Shown: piece after piece, positions 1 through 8,576 of the stretch
How the letters are laid out: each line of letters starts with the position of its first letter
Position numbering within the stretch: the stretch's first letter is position 1
Assembly (NCBI GenBank): GCA_946479985.1
Contig: CAMLIF010000096.1
Location: 1-15,502 of the forward strand
From: an uncultured Flavobacteriales bacterium
GTDB lineage: Bacteria; Bacteroidota; Bacteroidia; Flavobacteriales; Crocinitomicaceae
Direction of reading: 5' to 3'
Length of the DNA stretch: 15,502 nt
Made by a program: the position numbers and the translations under genes
The notes under the pieces: model-generated
Database searches by the model: none
The model's input: only the letters and a program-made list of their open reading frames with translations
What the model was told of the DNA's origin: nothing

Positions 1-708
1 TTCCTGGTCCAAAGGTTTAATCGTGTGCATATTTATTACTTCGGCACTGATTCCTTTTGCAGCCAATTCCTGTGCAGCCAGGATCGATTGCCAAACCAAA
101 TGTCCGCAGGCAATAATAGTTACGTCTGTACCTTCGATCAACACGTCAGCTTTACCGATTACGAACTTCGCATCCGGCTTAACGAAAATCGGAACTACAG
201 GTCTTCCGAAACGTAGGTAAACCGGACCTTCATGAGCAGCAATTGCTTTGGTTGCTTGTTTTGTCTGATTGAAATCGGCAGGGACAATTACGGTCATATT
301 CGGCAACATACGCATCATTCCGATATCTTCTAATATTTGATGGGTAGCACCGTCTTCACCCAGTGTGATACCGGCGTGAGAAGCGCAAATCTTTACATTC
401 TTGTGAGAATAAGCCACAGATTGACGGATTTGATCATAAACCCGGCCAGTTGAAAAATTAGCAAATGTTCCTGTGTAAGGAATTTTACCGCCAATTGTCA
501 TTCCGGCTGCCATTCCGATCATATTTGCCTCTGCAATTCCAACCTGAAAAAAACGCTCAGGAAAACTTTTTTGGAAAGCATCCATTTTCAACGAACCGGT
601 TAAATCAGCACAGAGTCCAACTACATTTTCGTTTTCCTGTCCAATCTCCAATAGTCCTTCTCCAAATCCGGAGCGCGTGTCTTTTTTTCCTAAAATTTCA
701 AATTCCAT
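1..708 (-). CDS. Transketolase, C-terminal (Pyr + C domain) subunit, partial
   Basis: Second half of a split transketolase, which moves two-carbon ketol units between sugar phosphates in the non-oxidative pentose phosphate pathway in the cytoplasm. The gene starts at the ATG at 706-708 and stays open for 236 codons to the left edge, so its 3' end is missing. A complete subunit of this kind is usually a little over 300 residues. Visible landmarks are CADLTGS (about 33-39), the conserved GIAEANMIG (57-65) whose Glu60 should be the cofactor-activating glutamate of the Pyr domain, then [20 protein letters not shown] and YLRFGRP, and near the edge the start of the transketolase C domain (TIKPLDQ). 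It starts 4 nt after the stop of the VWA gene and is downstream of the N-terminal subunit, so the three probably share one transcript. A DXS-like or dehydrogenase E1-beta assignment is less likely, given the partner gene at 2075-2917. Confidence 0.93.
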   Translation of the reverse strand, partial: MEFEILGKKDTRSGFGEGLLEIGQENENVVGLCADLTGSLKMDAFQKSFPERFFQVGIAEANMIGMAAGMTIGGKIPYTGTFANFSTGRVYDQIRQSVAYSHKNVKICASHAGITLGEDGATHQILEDIGMMRMLPNMTVIVPADFNQTKQATKAIAAHEGPVYLRFGRPVVPIFVKPDAKFVIGKADVLIEGTDVTIIACGHLVWQSILAAQELAAKGISAEVINMHTIKPLDQE

Positions 709-712
709 TTCT

Positions 713-2074
713 TTATGTATTGACTGTAGTTGTTTTATTCGAGTAAATTCTAAAGTTCTTTTGGGTCGTGTAAGAGGTAGACTTCAAATGCTTTTGACGA
801 TAAATCAAAGTATAATTTCCAGGTTGTAGGTTCAAAGATCCCTTAGCCACATCGTTTTCCAGGTTGCTAACCCATTCAAGATCTCCATTGTCCTTAACCA
901 AAAAGATCTGTCCGGAAATTTGTTTGCTTCCGGTAAAAGTGAATTTTCCGGGAGCCAAAATCTCAATCAGTGCAAGATCATCCTGTTCCACAGTTACCGT
1001 TTGATAGATTCGGGGGAGGGTAAGAATTTCCACATCGTATTTTCCCACAAGATATTTATCTGTTTCATTGATTTTCTGGGTATTCAGTGTTTTCTGATTT
1101 CCGCTCTGCATAATCCGGATGTCAATATTGTACATGATGGTTGCGTTCGAAAGATGAACTTTAATGTCACCTTGCGGACAATTAACCTGAATGGTGTTAT
1201 GAATGCCTTTTTTGAGTGTGACATTTTTGAGTTCTACCAGCGGAATGGTATTCACAACCAAATCATAAGTCGTACCCGGATCCATGATCAATGTATCCGG
1301 ATTACCCCATTTATTGATCGTATGTTCGAAAGTGTACTTCAGTTCGCGTGTTCCGGCTTTATAACAAAGTACAGTTACGTCTGTTTCAGTCGGATTTTTG
1401 TAAATATCATTTAAGTTGATCTGAACCGTAGTATTTGAAATAGCCTTTCCGAGAACTGTTTTCAAAACGCGGTTAAAGGCATCTTTGTTTTCGGCTTCGG
1501 AATAATATCCGATACATTTGAATTGGTCCAGATAGGAGAGATCGAGTCCAAGACCTATGACGAATGGTGTAATATTTACACCTTTTTCGTGTAGTTTGGC
1601 GGCCATAACACACGGATCATTATCACAAGCTTCTAAACCGTCTGTTATAAGAATTATAACGTTTCGCGATTTGTTATCCGGAAAATCACCAGCTGCAGCT
1701 TCCAGGGAACGTGCAATTGGGGTTGTCCCTTTTGCAGAAAGAGTTCTGATTCGCGTTTTTACTGCATCGTAATTGTTTGCAGAGAAAGGAATTTCCAGTT
1801 TGGTATCATTACAATCCTGGTAGGTTGCCGTTATCGGACTCTGATGTCCGTATACACGAAGTGCAATTTCCAGGTTTTCTGTACCGGAAATACTGTCAAG
1901 CGCTTTGATTAAGATGTCTTTGGCAACTTGAATACGTGTTTCGGCTCCCCATTTTGCATTCATGGAGTTTGATGCATCAAGAATAAACAATACGCGTGTA
2001 AGTTGTTCCTGGGCTGAGCTTTGAATGCTCAAACCCAAAAAGAACAAAACGAGTAATATTCCTGATAATTTCAT
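713..2074 (-). CDS. Secreted von Willebrand factor A (VWA) domain protein
   Basis: Predicted exported protein of 453 aa. An N-terminal signal peptide (about 1-21, ending SSAQ) is followed directly by a VWA domain (about 26-210). The metal-ion-dependent adhesion site looks complete: DASNS (Asp33, Ser35, Ser37), the threonine in GTTP (Thr117/118) and the aspartate in ITDG (Asp145). Such domains usually bind a protein partner through a divalent metal. Residues about 215-450 are beta-rich with motifs such as VGKYDVEI and LQPGNYTL, resembling repeated small beta domains that I cannot name. Several cysteines (88, 150, 155, 187) could form disulfides. The ATG immediately follows the TAG stop of the transketolase N subunit (TAGATG), implying coupled translation. 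It ends 4 nt before the transketolase C subunit. The placement between two cytoplasmic enzyme halves is odd, and the function is unknown. Confidence 0.85.
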   Translation of the reverse strand: MKLSGILLVLFFLGLSIQSSAQEQLTRVLFILDASNSMNAKWGAETRIQVAKDILIKALDSISGTENLEIALRVYGHQSPITATYQDCNDTKLEIPFSANNYDAVKTRIRTLSAKGTTPIARSLEAAAGDFPDNKSRNVIILITDGLEACDNDPCVMAAKLHEKGVNITPFVIGLGLDLSYLDQFKCIGYYSEAENKDAFNRVLKTVLGKAISNTTVQINLNDIYKNPTETDVTVLCYKAGTRELKYTFEHTINKWGNPDTLIMDPGTTYDLVVNTIPLVELKNVTLKKGIHNTIQVNCPQGDIKVHLSNATIMYNIDIRIMQSGNQKTLNTQKINETDKYLVGKYDVEILTLPRIYQTVTVEQDDLALIEILAPGKFTFTGSKQISGQIFLVKDNGDLEWVSNLENDVAKGSLNLQPGNYTLIYRQKHLKSTSYTTQKNFRIYSNKTTTVNT

Positions 2075-2917
2075 CTAGTAATCGCCTAAAGTTTCGTGCA
2101 ATTGAAGCAATGCCTGCTGAAGTTGTTCTTCATTCGGTGCAACACCATGCCACTTGTGTGAACCAACCATATAGTCAACTCCCTGCCCCATTTCTGTTTT
2201 CATAATGATAACAATAGGCTTTTGGTTACAAGTCATCGATTTAGCTTTTTGCAGCGTGTTTCTGATTTCTTCAATATTATGTCCGTCCATTTCCAATACT
2301 TCCCAGCCAAATGCTCTCCATTTTCCGGCAAGATCTCCAAGGGGTAAAACGTCATCAACGTCTCCGTCAATCTGGCGACCGTTATAGTCAATAGTTGCTA
2401 TTATATTGTCAACTTTGTTAGCCGCGGCGTACATTGCAGCTTCCCAAATCTGACCTTCCTGTAATTCTCCATCGCCGTGAAGTGTATAAACAATCGAAGG
2501 ATCATTGTTCAGTTTCTTTGTTTGACAAGTTCCAAGTGCATTGGATAATCCCTGCCCTAAAGAACCGGAAGCCATTCTAACCCCGGGAATTTTTTTATCC
2601 GTAGAAGGATGTCCCTGCAAACGGCTGTTTAATTTTCTGAAAGTTCCTAATTCTTCTGTGCTGAAATACCCGGAGCGAGCAAGAACACTGTACCAAACCG
2701 GAGAAATATGTCCGTTTGAAAGATAAAAAACATCTTCGTTAATGGCATTCATAGAAAATGAATCCGGGTTATGTTTCATTTGTTCAAAATACAGAACAGT
2801 TAAAAAATCTGCACAGCCCAAAGAACCTCCCGGGTGGCCCGAGTTTGCGCCCGAAACCATTCGAACTATATCTCTACGTACCTGACTGGCAATTGCTTGT
2901 AATTGTTGAATCTCCAT
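2075..2917 (-). CDS. Transketolase, N-terminal (TPP-binding) subunit
   Basis: 280-aa thiamine diphosphate-binding half of a two-gene transketolase. It carries the family signature SGHPGGSLG (26-34), a second GHP (102-104), ASGSLGQGLSNALG (117-129) and the TPP/Mg motif beginning HGDGELQEGQ (147-156) and closing at Asn179 in DYNG. These are established features of transketolase PP domains; about 280 residues is normal for the split form. The start ATG at 2915-2917 fits the conserved N-terminus (LQAIASQVRRDIVRMVSGANSGHPG). It is the first gene of a minus-strand operon continuing into the VWA gene and then the C-terminal subunit at 708. A -7-like box lies 19 nt upstream. The partner must assemble with it to form the active site, so equal expression of genes on either side of the VWA gene would be expected. 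Confidence 0.95.
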   Translation of the reverse strand: MEIQQLQAIASQVRRDIVRMVSGANSGHPGGSLGCADFLTVLYFEQMKHNPDSFSMNAINEDVFYLSNGHISPVWYSVLARSGYFSTEELGTFRKLNSRLQGHPSTDKKIPGVRMASGSLGQGLSNALGTCQTKKLNNDPSIVYTLHGDGELQEGQIWEAAMYAAANKVDNIIATIDYNGRQIDGDVDDVLPLGDLAGKWRAFGWEVLEMDGHNIEEIRNTLQKAKSMTCNQKPIVIIMKTEMGQGVDYMVGSHKWHGVAPNEEQLQQALLQLHETLGDY

Positions 2918-2936
2918 TGATATAAATATGACACCG

Positions 2937-2944
2937 CAAAACTA
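2937..2944 (-). promoter_or_regulatory. Candidate promoter -7 box of the transketolase operon
   Basis: On the minus strand these 8 bases read TAGTTTTG, an exact match to the Bacteroidota primary sigma -7 consensus TAnnTTTG. It ends 19 nt before the transketolase start codon. I do not see a clear TTTG -33 element at the expected distance, so this is a consensus match only. Confidence 0.45.
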
Positions 2945-2985
2945 CTTTATAAAATCACTTTCACCGCCATTTTTTTTTCATTAGT

Positions 2986-3017
2986 TTTGAACGTCCGTGC
3001 AACTTTAATGAAGTTTG
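2986..3017 (+). promoter_or_regulatory. Candidate promoter of the small secreted protein / T9SS cargo operon
   Basis: TTTG at 2986-2989 is followed 20 nt later by GAAGTTTG (3010-3017), a 6-of-8-type match to the Bacteroidota TTTG / TAnnTTTG promoter with normal spacing. Transcription would begin about 3024, some 20 nt before the preferred ATG at 3045. That would leave the upstream ATG at 3015 outside the transcript. Confidence 0.35.
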
Positions 3018-3044
3018 TGTGGTCTTGTTATCAAATTAAACGCT

Positions 3045-3386
3045 ATGAAATTAACCCTTATTCTAGTTTTAGGCTTGACGGTGAGTGTGAGTGGATATTC
3101 ACAAACCGTGAAAAATAAGACAGTTAAAGTAGAAAATAAAGAAACTTTTGATCAGTTTTGCCTGAACAATGCGCTTACAACCGTTACAGTTACTCCGGAA
3201 AAAGCAGGTGTTGTTTTTACAGGTGAACTAAAAGGTTTAAGCAAAGAAAATCCGACGTATGTTGATTACGGGATTACTCTGAAAGAAAACGAAGCTCAGT
3301 ATTTTTCTGTTGAAGGTAAAAATACAGTGATTAAAGCAGAATCATTGTACAGATTACGTTTGGCTTACGCAGCAAAAAATAAATAA
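3045..3386 (+). CDS. Small secreted protein of unknown function
   Basis: 113-aa protein that I do not recognise. The ATG at 3045 is preferred over an in-frame ATG at 3015, because from 3045 the protein begins with a clean signal peptide (MKLTLILVLGLTVSVSGYSQ, about 1-20). The upstream ATG would add ten residues (MCGLVIKLNA) in front of it. The mature part is small, lysine-rich and contains one cysteine (in FDQFCLNNA), with a predicted beta-rich middle (TTVTVTPEKAGVVFTGEL). The stop TAA overlaps the start of the next gene (TAATG, sharing one base), which implies translational coupling with the large type IX cargo protein. A helper, chaperone or co-secreted partner is possible, but this rests on context alone. 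Confidence 0.7.
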   Translation: MKLTLILVLGLTVSVSGYSQTVKNKTVKVENKETFDQFCLNNALTTVTVTPEKAGVVFTGELKGLSKENPTYVDYGITLKENEAQYFSVEGKNTVIKAESLYRLRLAYAAKNK

Positions 3387-5800
3387 TGATGAAAAAGCTA
3401 CAACTTTTATTAGCATCCAGTTTATTGACATTTATGAGCTTCGGCCAGATGTCAATTTATGATGGAGAAACTTATAATCAAAGCTCACCGTTAGATTGTA
3501 GTCTTCTTGGCGGACAAATCACAAACTTTGTTGATCAGGGAGGGAACTACCCGGCAGGCTTAGATGAATATGCAGTATTTTGTCCTGATCTGGCGCAGGG
3601 TTCAAAAGTATCTATTGCGTTTGCAATTAATATCGGTTATGAATTTGATATTCATCCAACGGATACATTATATATTTACGATGGTTTTAATACCGCTGCT
3701 CCGCTTTTGGGTGCTTTCAACTCGGGCACAAACCCAATGGGATTCAATGTTCAGGCATCCTTTGAGAATAATCCTTCAGGATGTTTAACGGCTCGTTTCC
3801 GTTCAGATGGAGCTAACGAAGGAACCGGTTGGGTTGCGAAGGTTGCCTGTGGCGATTTAGTCCAGCCAATTATTCCTCATCTGGAAGCGTTTGTGAACGA
3901 TAATACAACAAACGATTTATATCCGATTGATACCGGTTATGTAAATGTTTGTTTAGGAGACAGCGTTCTTTTAGTTGCAAAACCTTCGTTTCCTTATGCA
4001 GAAGAAGTTACAGGAACAGGATACTCTCAAACTTTGGATAATGCAACCTATACCTGGGCTATTGGCGGAGTAGGAACTTTAGCATCTACCAATGATTCAG
4101 TTTGGTTTACACCACCGGCACGTCAGGGATATTTTGTTGATTGCCGCATTCAGGATATTTTCCCTCATCAGGAAAGAATAACATGTAAAATTCGCGTTTC
4201 CCAGTTACCAAACTTCAGTGGTACGGGACCGTTGGAAGATACTGTTTGTTTAAATGTTTCCACAGAACTTCTTGGAGGTGTTACTTCAACAGATACAGTA
4301 GGGGTAGAAGTGCCAAACGGTACATTCCCTGTGGGTGGTAACTTTGCCGGATTGACTTATTTACCTGATGGTTCGGGAGTCAGTTATCAAACTACTATTA
4401 ATATGACTGGTCTTGGAAATGGAACAGTTACTTCACCAAACGATATTGCTAGTATTTGTTTGGATATTGAGCACTCATTCTTAGGTGATTTGGAAATTGG
4501 ATTAACTTGTCCCAACGGAACGTATGTTTCATTGGCGAATACATATCCGGCAGCAGGACCAGAACCCGGGGGCTGTTCGGGTGGAGGATTGTTTTTAGGA
4601 AATGACACGAATATTGATGGTGGCGCACCCGGAACTCCGGTTGAAACTTACTGTTTTTCTGTCGCTAATGCTACTTTTGGTACCATGTGTGATGAGACAG
4701 GGAATACCCTAATGAACTCTAACGGTTTCTCCATGCTTAATCCGAACGGAGTTTTCTTACCGGATGGAGATTGGAACGACTTTATCGGATGTCCGCTCGA
4801 AGGGCCATGGACAATTACTGTTCAGGATAACCAGGGTATTGATGACGGATATATCTTCCAATGGTCAATTCTTTTTGATCAGGCGTTATACCCGAATCCT
4901 GAAACTTACCAAAACGTAATCGTTTCTGATAACTGGACTTCGGATCCAACAATTATTAGTGGCCAGAATGACACGTCTATTGTGGTTTTACCTGTTGTTG
5001 CAGGACCTCATGGTTATACATATAATGTGACTGATGATTTCGGTTGTCATTACGATACGACAGTGATTTTGTTTGCTATAGAGAACCCTACAATTTTCCC
5101 TGATACTGCAGTTTGTCATTATGCTTTCTACTCTTCAGGTAATACTGCTTATGCAGGTGGTGTTTGGACTTGTGCCGATACAAATGTTCACTTCATTCCG
5201 AACGAATTTGCTCTGAATCCTTTGATAACATCTACGGTAACGGGTGCGTTTACGGTGACATTTACAGATAATCAGTGTAATGTTGAACAGTCAAGGGTTA
5301 TTGATTTCAAGCCATATCCCTGGACAGAAGTTTATGATACCATAAATTGTCAGGGAGCTGCTGTTCAGTTGGTGGCATGGAACAATCCTGATAATGACTC
5401 ATATATCTGGAACACGGGAGAAACAGGATATGGTATATATGTTACTCAGCCAGGATTATATTATGTAACAGCGTTCAATGAGTGTGGACAAATGACAGAT
5501 TCGGCTACAGTAGTTAGTTATGTTTGTAACATCGAAGCACCGAATATTATGGTGATGTCATCTACTCAGGGAAATAATGAGTGGTTTATTGATTACGATG
5601 GAATTTTGGAATACAACGTTTCAATAGTTAACCGTTGGCAAAATGTTATCTTCGAATCAACTGATCCGTCAGAAAAATGGAACGGGACAACGAAGGCTGG
5701 CGACAAGGTGACAGAAGGAGTTTATTTCTACTCACTTAAAGCAACTATGCTAAGTGGAGAAGTACTCGAAAAACAAGGCTTTATTCAGGTTTATCAATAA
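3386..5800 (+). CDS. Secreted CUB / P-domain protein with gliding-motility (T9SS type B) C-terminal domain
   Basis: 804-aa extracellular or surface protein. A signal peptide (about 1-20, ending SFGQ) is followed by a CUB-like domain (about 23-156: DTLYIYDGFN, the SGCLTARFRSDG strand, closing cysteine at 155). After a beta-rich spacer comes a proprotein-convertase P-like domain (about 330-500) with SFLGDLEIGLTCPNGT, LEGPWTITVQDNQGIDDG and a final WSI. Ig-like repeats rich in Cys and Thr occupy about 505-715. The last 85 residues match the CHU_C/gliding-motility C-terminal domain (NRWQNVIFES, KWNGT, VTEGVYFYSLKA, ending KQGFIQVYQ), the known type B sorting signal of the Bacteroidota type IX secretion system. 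No protease catalytic domain is visible, so adhesion or surface binding is likelier than proteolysis. ATGATG gives two possible starts (3386 and 3389). No secretion machinery genes lie in the window. Confidence 0.88.
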   Translation: MMKKLQLLLASSLLTFMSFGQMSIYDGETYNQSSPLDCSLLGGQITNFVDQGGNYPAGLDEYAVFCPDLAQGSKVSIAFAINIGYEFDIHPTDTLYIYDGFNTAAPLLGAFNSGTNPMGFNVQASFENNPSGCLTARFRSDGANEGTGWVAKVACGDLVQPIIPHLEAFVNDNTTNDLYPIDTGYVNVCLGDSVLLVAKPSFPYAEEVTGTGYSQTLDNATYTWAIGGVGTLASTNDSVWFTPPARQGYFVDCRIQDIFPHQERITCKIRVSQLPNFSGTGPLEDTVCLNVSTELLGGVTSTDTVGVEVPNGTFPVGGNFAGLTYLPDGSGVSYQTTINMTGLGNGTVTSPNDIASICLDIEHSFLGDLEIGLTCPNGTYVSLANTYPAAGPEPGGCSGGGLFLGNDTNIDGGAPGTPVETYCFSVANATFGTMCDETGNTLMNSNGFSMLNPNGVFLPDGDWNDFIGCPLEGPWTITVQDNQGIDDGYIFQWSILFDQALYPNPETYQNVIVSDNWTSDPTIISGQNDTSIVVLPVVAGPHGYTYNVTDDFGCHYDTTVILFAIENPTIFPDTAVCHYAFYSSGNTAYAGGVWTCADTNVHFIPNEFALNPLITSTVTGAFTVTFTDNQCNVEQSRVIDFKPYPWTEVYDTINCQGAAVQLVAWNNPDNDSYIWNTGETGYGIYVTQPGLYYVTAFNECGQMTDSATVVSYVCNIEAPNIMVMSSTQGNNEWFIDYDGILEYNVSIVNRWQNVIFESTDPSEKWNGTTKAGDKVTEGVYFYSLKATMLSGEVLEKQGFIQVYQ

Positions 5801-5819
5801 CGTTAAACTATTCAATTAT

Positions 5820-5857
5820 AAAATCGCTCAGCTGTGAAAACGGTTGGGCGATTTTTT
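5820..5857 (+). terminator. Rho-independent terminator after the T9SS cargo gene
   Basis: A 13-bp stem (5820-5832 with 5843-5855, allowing three G-T pairs) opens with AAAATCGC and closes with GCGATTTT, followed by a run of T to 5857. It lies 19 nt after the stop codon of the 804-aa gene, so it should separate this operon from gapdh. Confidence 0.9.
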
Positions 5858-5858
5858 G

Positions 5859-5891
5859 TTTGTAACTCTGCAGAAAAAAACGCTAATTTAA
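5859..5891 (+). promoter_or_regulatory. Candidate gapdh promoter
   Basis: TTTG at 5859-5862 and, 21 nt on, TAATTTAA at 5884-5891 (6 of 8 positions of TAnnTTTG) sit just after the upstream terminator and before the gapdh gene. Spacing fits the Bacteroidota promoter; the match is imperfect. Confidence 0.35.
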
Positions 5892-5923
5892 AACGTGAAG
5901 AAGGACACGTTTTCTAACTTCAC
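5890..5923 (+). repeat. Overlapping inverted repeats in the gapdh leader
   Basis: AAAACGTG (5890-5897) pairs perfectly with CACGTTTT (5906-5913) across an 8-nt spacer. GTGAAG (5895-5900) pairs perfectly with CTTCAC (5918-5923). The two stems share bases 5895-5897 and the second encloses the right arm of the first, so they cannot both form. They could be an operator dyad or alternative leader hairpins just upstream of the gapdh start at 5938. Confidence 0.45.
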
Positions 5924-5937
5924 TTAAAATTTGAAAA

Positions 5938-6945
5938 ATGAATAAGGTTCGTGTTGGACTCAACGGATTTGGACGAATAGGCAGATACTTCACCAGACTG
6001 CTGCTTGATCATCCTGAAATTGAGCTTGTAGTTGTGAATGATCTGATGGATCTTAAAACAGCTGCTCATCTGTTGAAATACGATAGTGTTCATGGAAAAT
6101 TGAATCATTATGATCTGGTTGATCTTACCAATAACAGCATTCGGATATTAAGCAAAGAGATTGCTTATCTAAGTCATACCGATCCTGAAAATATACCCTG
6201 GAACGAATATAATGTTGATATCGTAGTTGAAGCCACCGGAAAATTTCTGGATAGAAAATCTGCCGAGAAACACCTCAAAAGCGGTGTTCAACAAGTTGTT
6301 CTTTCCGCTCCGTCACCGGATTCTTCCATCCCAATGATCGTGATGGGGATCAATGAAGATACAATTTCAAAATCCGAGAAGATTGTGAGCAATGCTTCGT
6401 GTACAACAAATTCTGCGGCACCATTGATTGCTGTTCTTCAGGAAATCTGTGAGATCGAAAGTGCATATATTACAACTGTTCACAGTTATACAACTGATCA
6501 GCGCCTTCACGATAGCGCTCATAAAGACCTAAGAAGAGCAAGAGCTGCCGGACAATCGATCGTTCCTACAACAACGGGTGCAGCAAAAGCATTGACAAGA
6601 ATTTTTACCAACCTGGAAGGTAAGCTTGGAGGATGTGGAATACGGGTTCCGGTTCCCGACGGATCATTAACTGATTTAACAATGGTGGTGAGAAACCCGC
6701 CTACGATTGAACAAATCAACGCGTATTTCAAAACCAAAGCAGCAAACGACTTTAAAGGAATTTTACGTTACACTGAAGATCCGGTTGTTTCTGTGGATGT
6801 TCTTGGAGATACTCATTCATGCGTCTTTGATAGTGAATTAACTTCGGTCATCGGATCAATGGTAAAAGTTGTTGGCTGGTATGACAATGAAGCCGGATAT
6901 TCGAATCGTCTGGTTGACGTGATAATACATTTGTCAAAATCATGA
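5938..6945 (+). CDS. gap: Glyceraldehyde-3-phosphate dehydrogenase (type I)
   Basis: 335-aa glycolytic/gluconeogenic enzyme that interconverts glyceraldehyde 3-phosphate and 1,3-bisphosphoglycerate with NAD. The Rossmann motif NGFGRIGR is at 9-16, and Asp35 at the end of the second strand (VVNDL) suggests NAD rather than NADP. The catalytic motif SNASCTTN (151-158) has Cys155 as nucleophile, and His182 is in TTVHSYTTDQ. DLRRARAA (197-204), PTTTGAAKA (210-218), RVPVPDGSLTDLT and WYDNEAGYSNRLVDV complete the family pattern. The position after SCTTN, usually Cys (SCTTNCLAP), is Ser159 here. This second cysteine is not catalytic, so activity should be retained. Erythrose-4-phosphate dehydrogenase is a less likely alternative. 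The stop overlaps the next start by 4 nt (ATGA), so the outer-membrane protein gene downstream should be co-translated. Confidence 0.95.
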   Translation: MNKVRVGLNGFGRIGRYFTRLLLDHPEIELVVVNDLMDLKTAAHLLKYDSVHGKLNHYDLVDLTNNSIRILSKEIAYLSHTDPENIPWNEYNVDIVVEATGKFLDRKSAEKHLKSGVQQVVLSAPSPDSSIPMIVMGINEDTISKSEKIVSNASCTTNSAAPLIAVLQEICEIESAYITTVHSYTTDQRLHDSAHKDLRRARAAGQSIVPTTTGAAKALTRIFTNLEGKLGGCGIRVPVPDGSLTDLTMVVRNPPTIEQINAYFKTKAANDFKGILRYTEDPVVSVDVLGDTHSCVFDSELTSVIGSMVKVVGWYDNEAGYSNRLVDVIIHLSKS

Positions 6946-8396
6946 AGCGTTTTCTATTGCTCATAGTAATCTTTCCCGGTTTCCTGAATGCTCAGGAACA
7001 ATTTGGTGCGTGCTTTTCAAATTATACTCCTACAACCTCGGTTCATTATAATCCAAGCTCCATGCTCGACTCGAAAGTTTGGCTGGATATTCATATTGTC
7101 GGGGCAGGAGTATACGGAATGAATAACCTGGTTTATCTCAATAACAACAGTTATTACAACTTATATCGAACGGATGGTGAGGGCGTAACCGACGACGATT
7201 TGGGCTTTCACCAGAACAGAAATAAGTATGCGGCATATTCGCGCGCTTTCGGTTCTGTGCTTTCAGGTGTTTGGTCACAGGGAGATCACGCGGTAGGATT
7301 ATCGTTTAATGTCTTTTCATATACTGCTGTTCGCGGAATTCCTGATTATGCTGCAAAATTTATTGAATACGGCGTTCCTGATTACTCGGAACAGCACAAC
7401 ATTGATTATTCGATGGAAAATGTGAATGCGGCAAGTGTGAACTATGGTGAAATCAAGCTAAGTTATGCTTATACATTTCTCAAAAAACACCGAAACATGT
7501 TTATGGGCGGAATCTCGGTTAAGAAAATGATTTCAATGGCCGGTGCAGCTCTTAACGGTTACAACATGGATTTTGATGTTCGAAGCGATACGCTTTTGAG
7601 TGTTTATCATCTGAATGCGGATGCCATGTATTCGGGAGATCCACAACTCTACACCAAAGGAGGAATGGGCCTTGATGTTGGGTTTACCTACCAAAAAATG
7701 CTTGGCGATTGTTCGTCGTATTATCCGAATTCAAAGAAAGGCGGGTGTAGGACGTTGCCTTATAAATACATGTTAGCCGCGTCCATAATTGACATTGGTT
7801 CCGTGAAGTTCGATGAAGAGAGACGACAATTTGCCGGATATGATTTCACCGATTTCGATTGGTACAATTATACCGACACTGATGTTGACGAAGACAATGC
7901 GGTGAGTATTTTTCAGAACCAGGACGACGATGTAACCGAAGGAAAAGTAAAGAAAACCGAACGAATACATCTTCCTACAGCACTTATTCTTCAGGCAGAT
8001 TACAATTTGTGGGCAAGTAGAGTATACTTAAACGGTATGCTGACCCAGGGAATTCCTGTTTCAAAAGAAAAATTCGGAATGCGCAGGGCTAATTCGCTCA
8101 TGGCTGGTATTCGCTACGAAAGTAAATGGTTTGATGTGAGTTTGCCTTTAAGTTTATATGAGTATCGTTATCCTCAGCTTGGTTTGAGTGTCCGATTGGC
8201 TTATTTAACAATAGGGACCGATAAATTGCTCAGCATTTTCAATAAGCGCGGCGATTTATACGGTGGAGATATTTACGTGCATTTGAAGATTCCGTTTTAC
8301 TATCATCCCAAATGTAAGGATAGAATGAAGCGTGGTACTGGAAGTTACGATCCGTCGAAGATTAAGAAGCGTAAGACTTGTGAGGCTTATTTATAG
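6942..8396 (+). CDS. Outer-membrane protein, DUF5723-like
   Basis: 484-aa predicted beta-barrel outer-membrane protein. A signal peptide (about 1-17, FLNAQEQ at the junction) is followed by the opening typical of Bacteroidota DUF5723/PorV-like barrels: a short loop with TTSVHYNPSSM, then alternating hydrophobic strands (VWLDIHIVGAGVYGMNNLVYL). Aromatic, alternating segments continue to the end. One long acidic loop, about residues 308-325 (YTDTDVDEDNAV), is followed by another acidic stretch (QDDDVTEG), suggesting an exposed or metal-binding loop. Four cysteines fall in pairs around 247-260 and 463-480. The protein does not end in a typical barrel C-terminal aromatic but in a basic tail (KKRKTCEAYL). 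It overlaps gap by 4 nt, an unusual partner for a barrel. Substrate and function are unknown; DUF5723 is recognised by eye only. Confidence 0.7.
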   Translation: MKRFLLLIVIFPGFLNAQEQFGACFSNYTPTTSVHYNPSSMLDSKVWLDIHIVGAGVYGMNNLVYLNNNSYYNLYRTDGEGVTDDDLGFHQNRNKYAAYSRAFGSVLSGVWSQGDHAVGLSFNVFSYTAVRGIPDYAAKFIEYGVPDYSEQHNIDYSMENVNAASVNYGEIKLSYAYTFLKKHRNMFMGGISVKKMISMAGAALNGYNMDFDVRSDTLLSVYHLNADAMYSGDPQLYTKGGMGLDVGFTYQKMLGDCSSYYPNSKKGGCRTLPYKYMLAASIIDIGSVKFDEERRQFAGYDFTDFDWYNYTDTDVDEDNAVSIFQNQDDDVTEGKVKKTERIHLPTALILQADYNLWASRVYLNGMLTQGIPVSKEKFGMRRANSLMAGIRYESKWFDVSLPLSLYEYRYPQLGLSVRLAYLTIGTDKLLSIFNKRGDLYGGDIYVHLKIPFYYHPKCKDRMKRGTGSYDPSKIKKRKTCEAYL

Positions 8397-8434
8397 AGAC
8401 AAATTCCCGTAGAAATCGACCAAATTCCATTCTC

Positions 8435-8473
8435 GGGATAAGTGTGCACTTATCCTTCCTTTACCTGGGTAAC
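8435..8473. repeat. Two-hairpin palindromic element, copy 1
   Basis: GGATAAGTG (8437-8445) and CACTTATCC (8448-8456) form a perfect 9-bp inverted repeat with a 2-nt centre, followed by a second small palindrome TTACC-TG-GGTAA (8461-8472). A related copy occurs 142 nt downstream in the same convergent intergenic region. No poly-T tract follows on either strand, so a classic intrinsic terminator is not evident. Confidence 0.65.
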
Positions 8474-8576
8474 TATTGGTGCCGGAGTTTTTCTTGTTGA
8501 ACGTTAGTTTACCTTTGGTTAAGGATATTCCGGTACAAACGATTAATTATTCCAAAAGATCACCTATTCTAACTAT

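Noticed and set aside
920..1414. 164-codon plus-strand reading frame opposite the VWA gene
   Set aside because: It is antisense to a well-supported gene with an intact MIDAS, and its product resembles no protein family.
3015..3044. Upstream ATG for the small secreted protein
   Set aside because: It adds ten residues before a complete signal peptide and would fall before the predicted transcription start.
5920..6108. Minus-strand small ORF at the start of gapdh
   Set aside because: It mostly overlaps the conserved GAPDH N-terminus and has no recognisable features.
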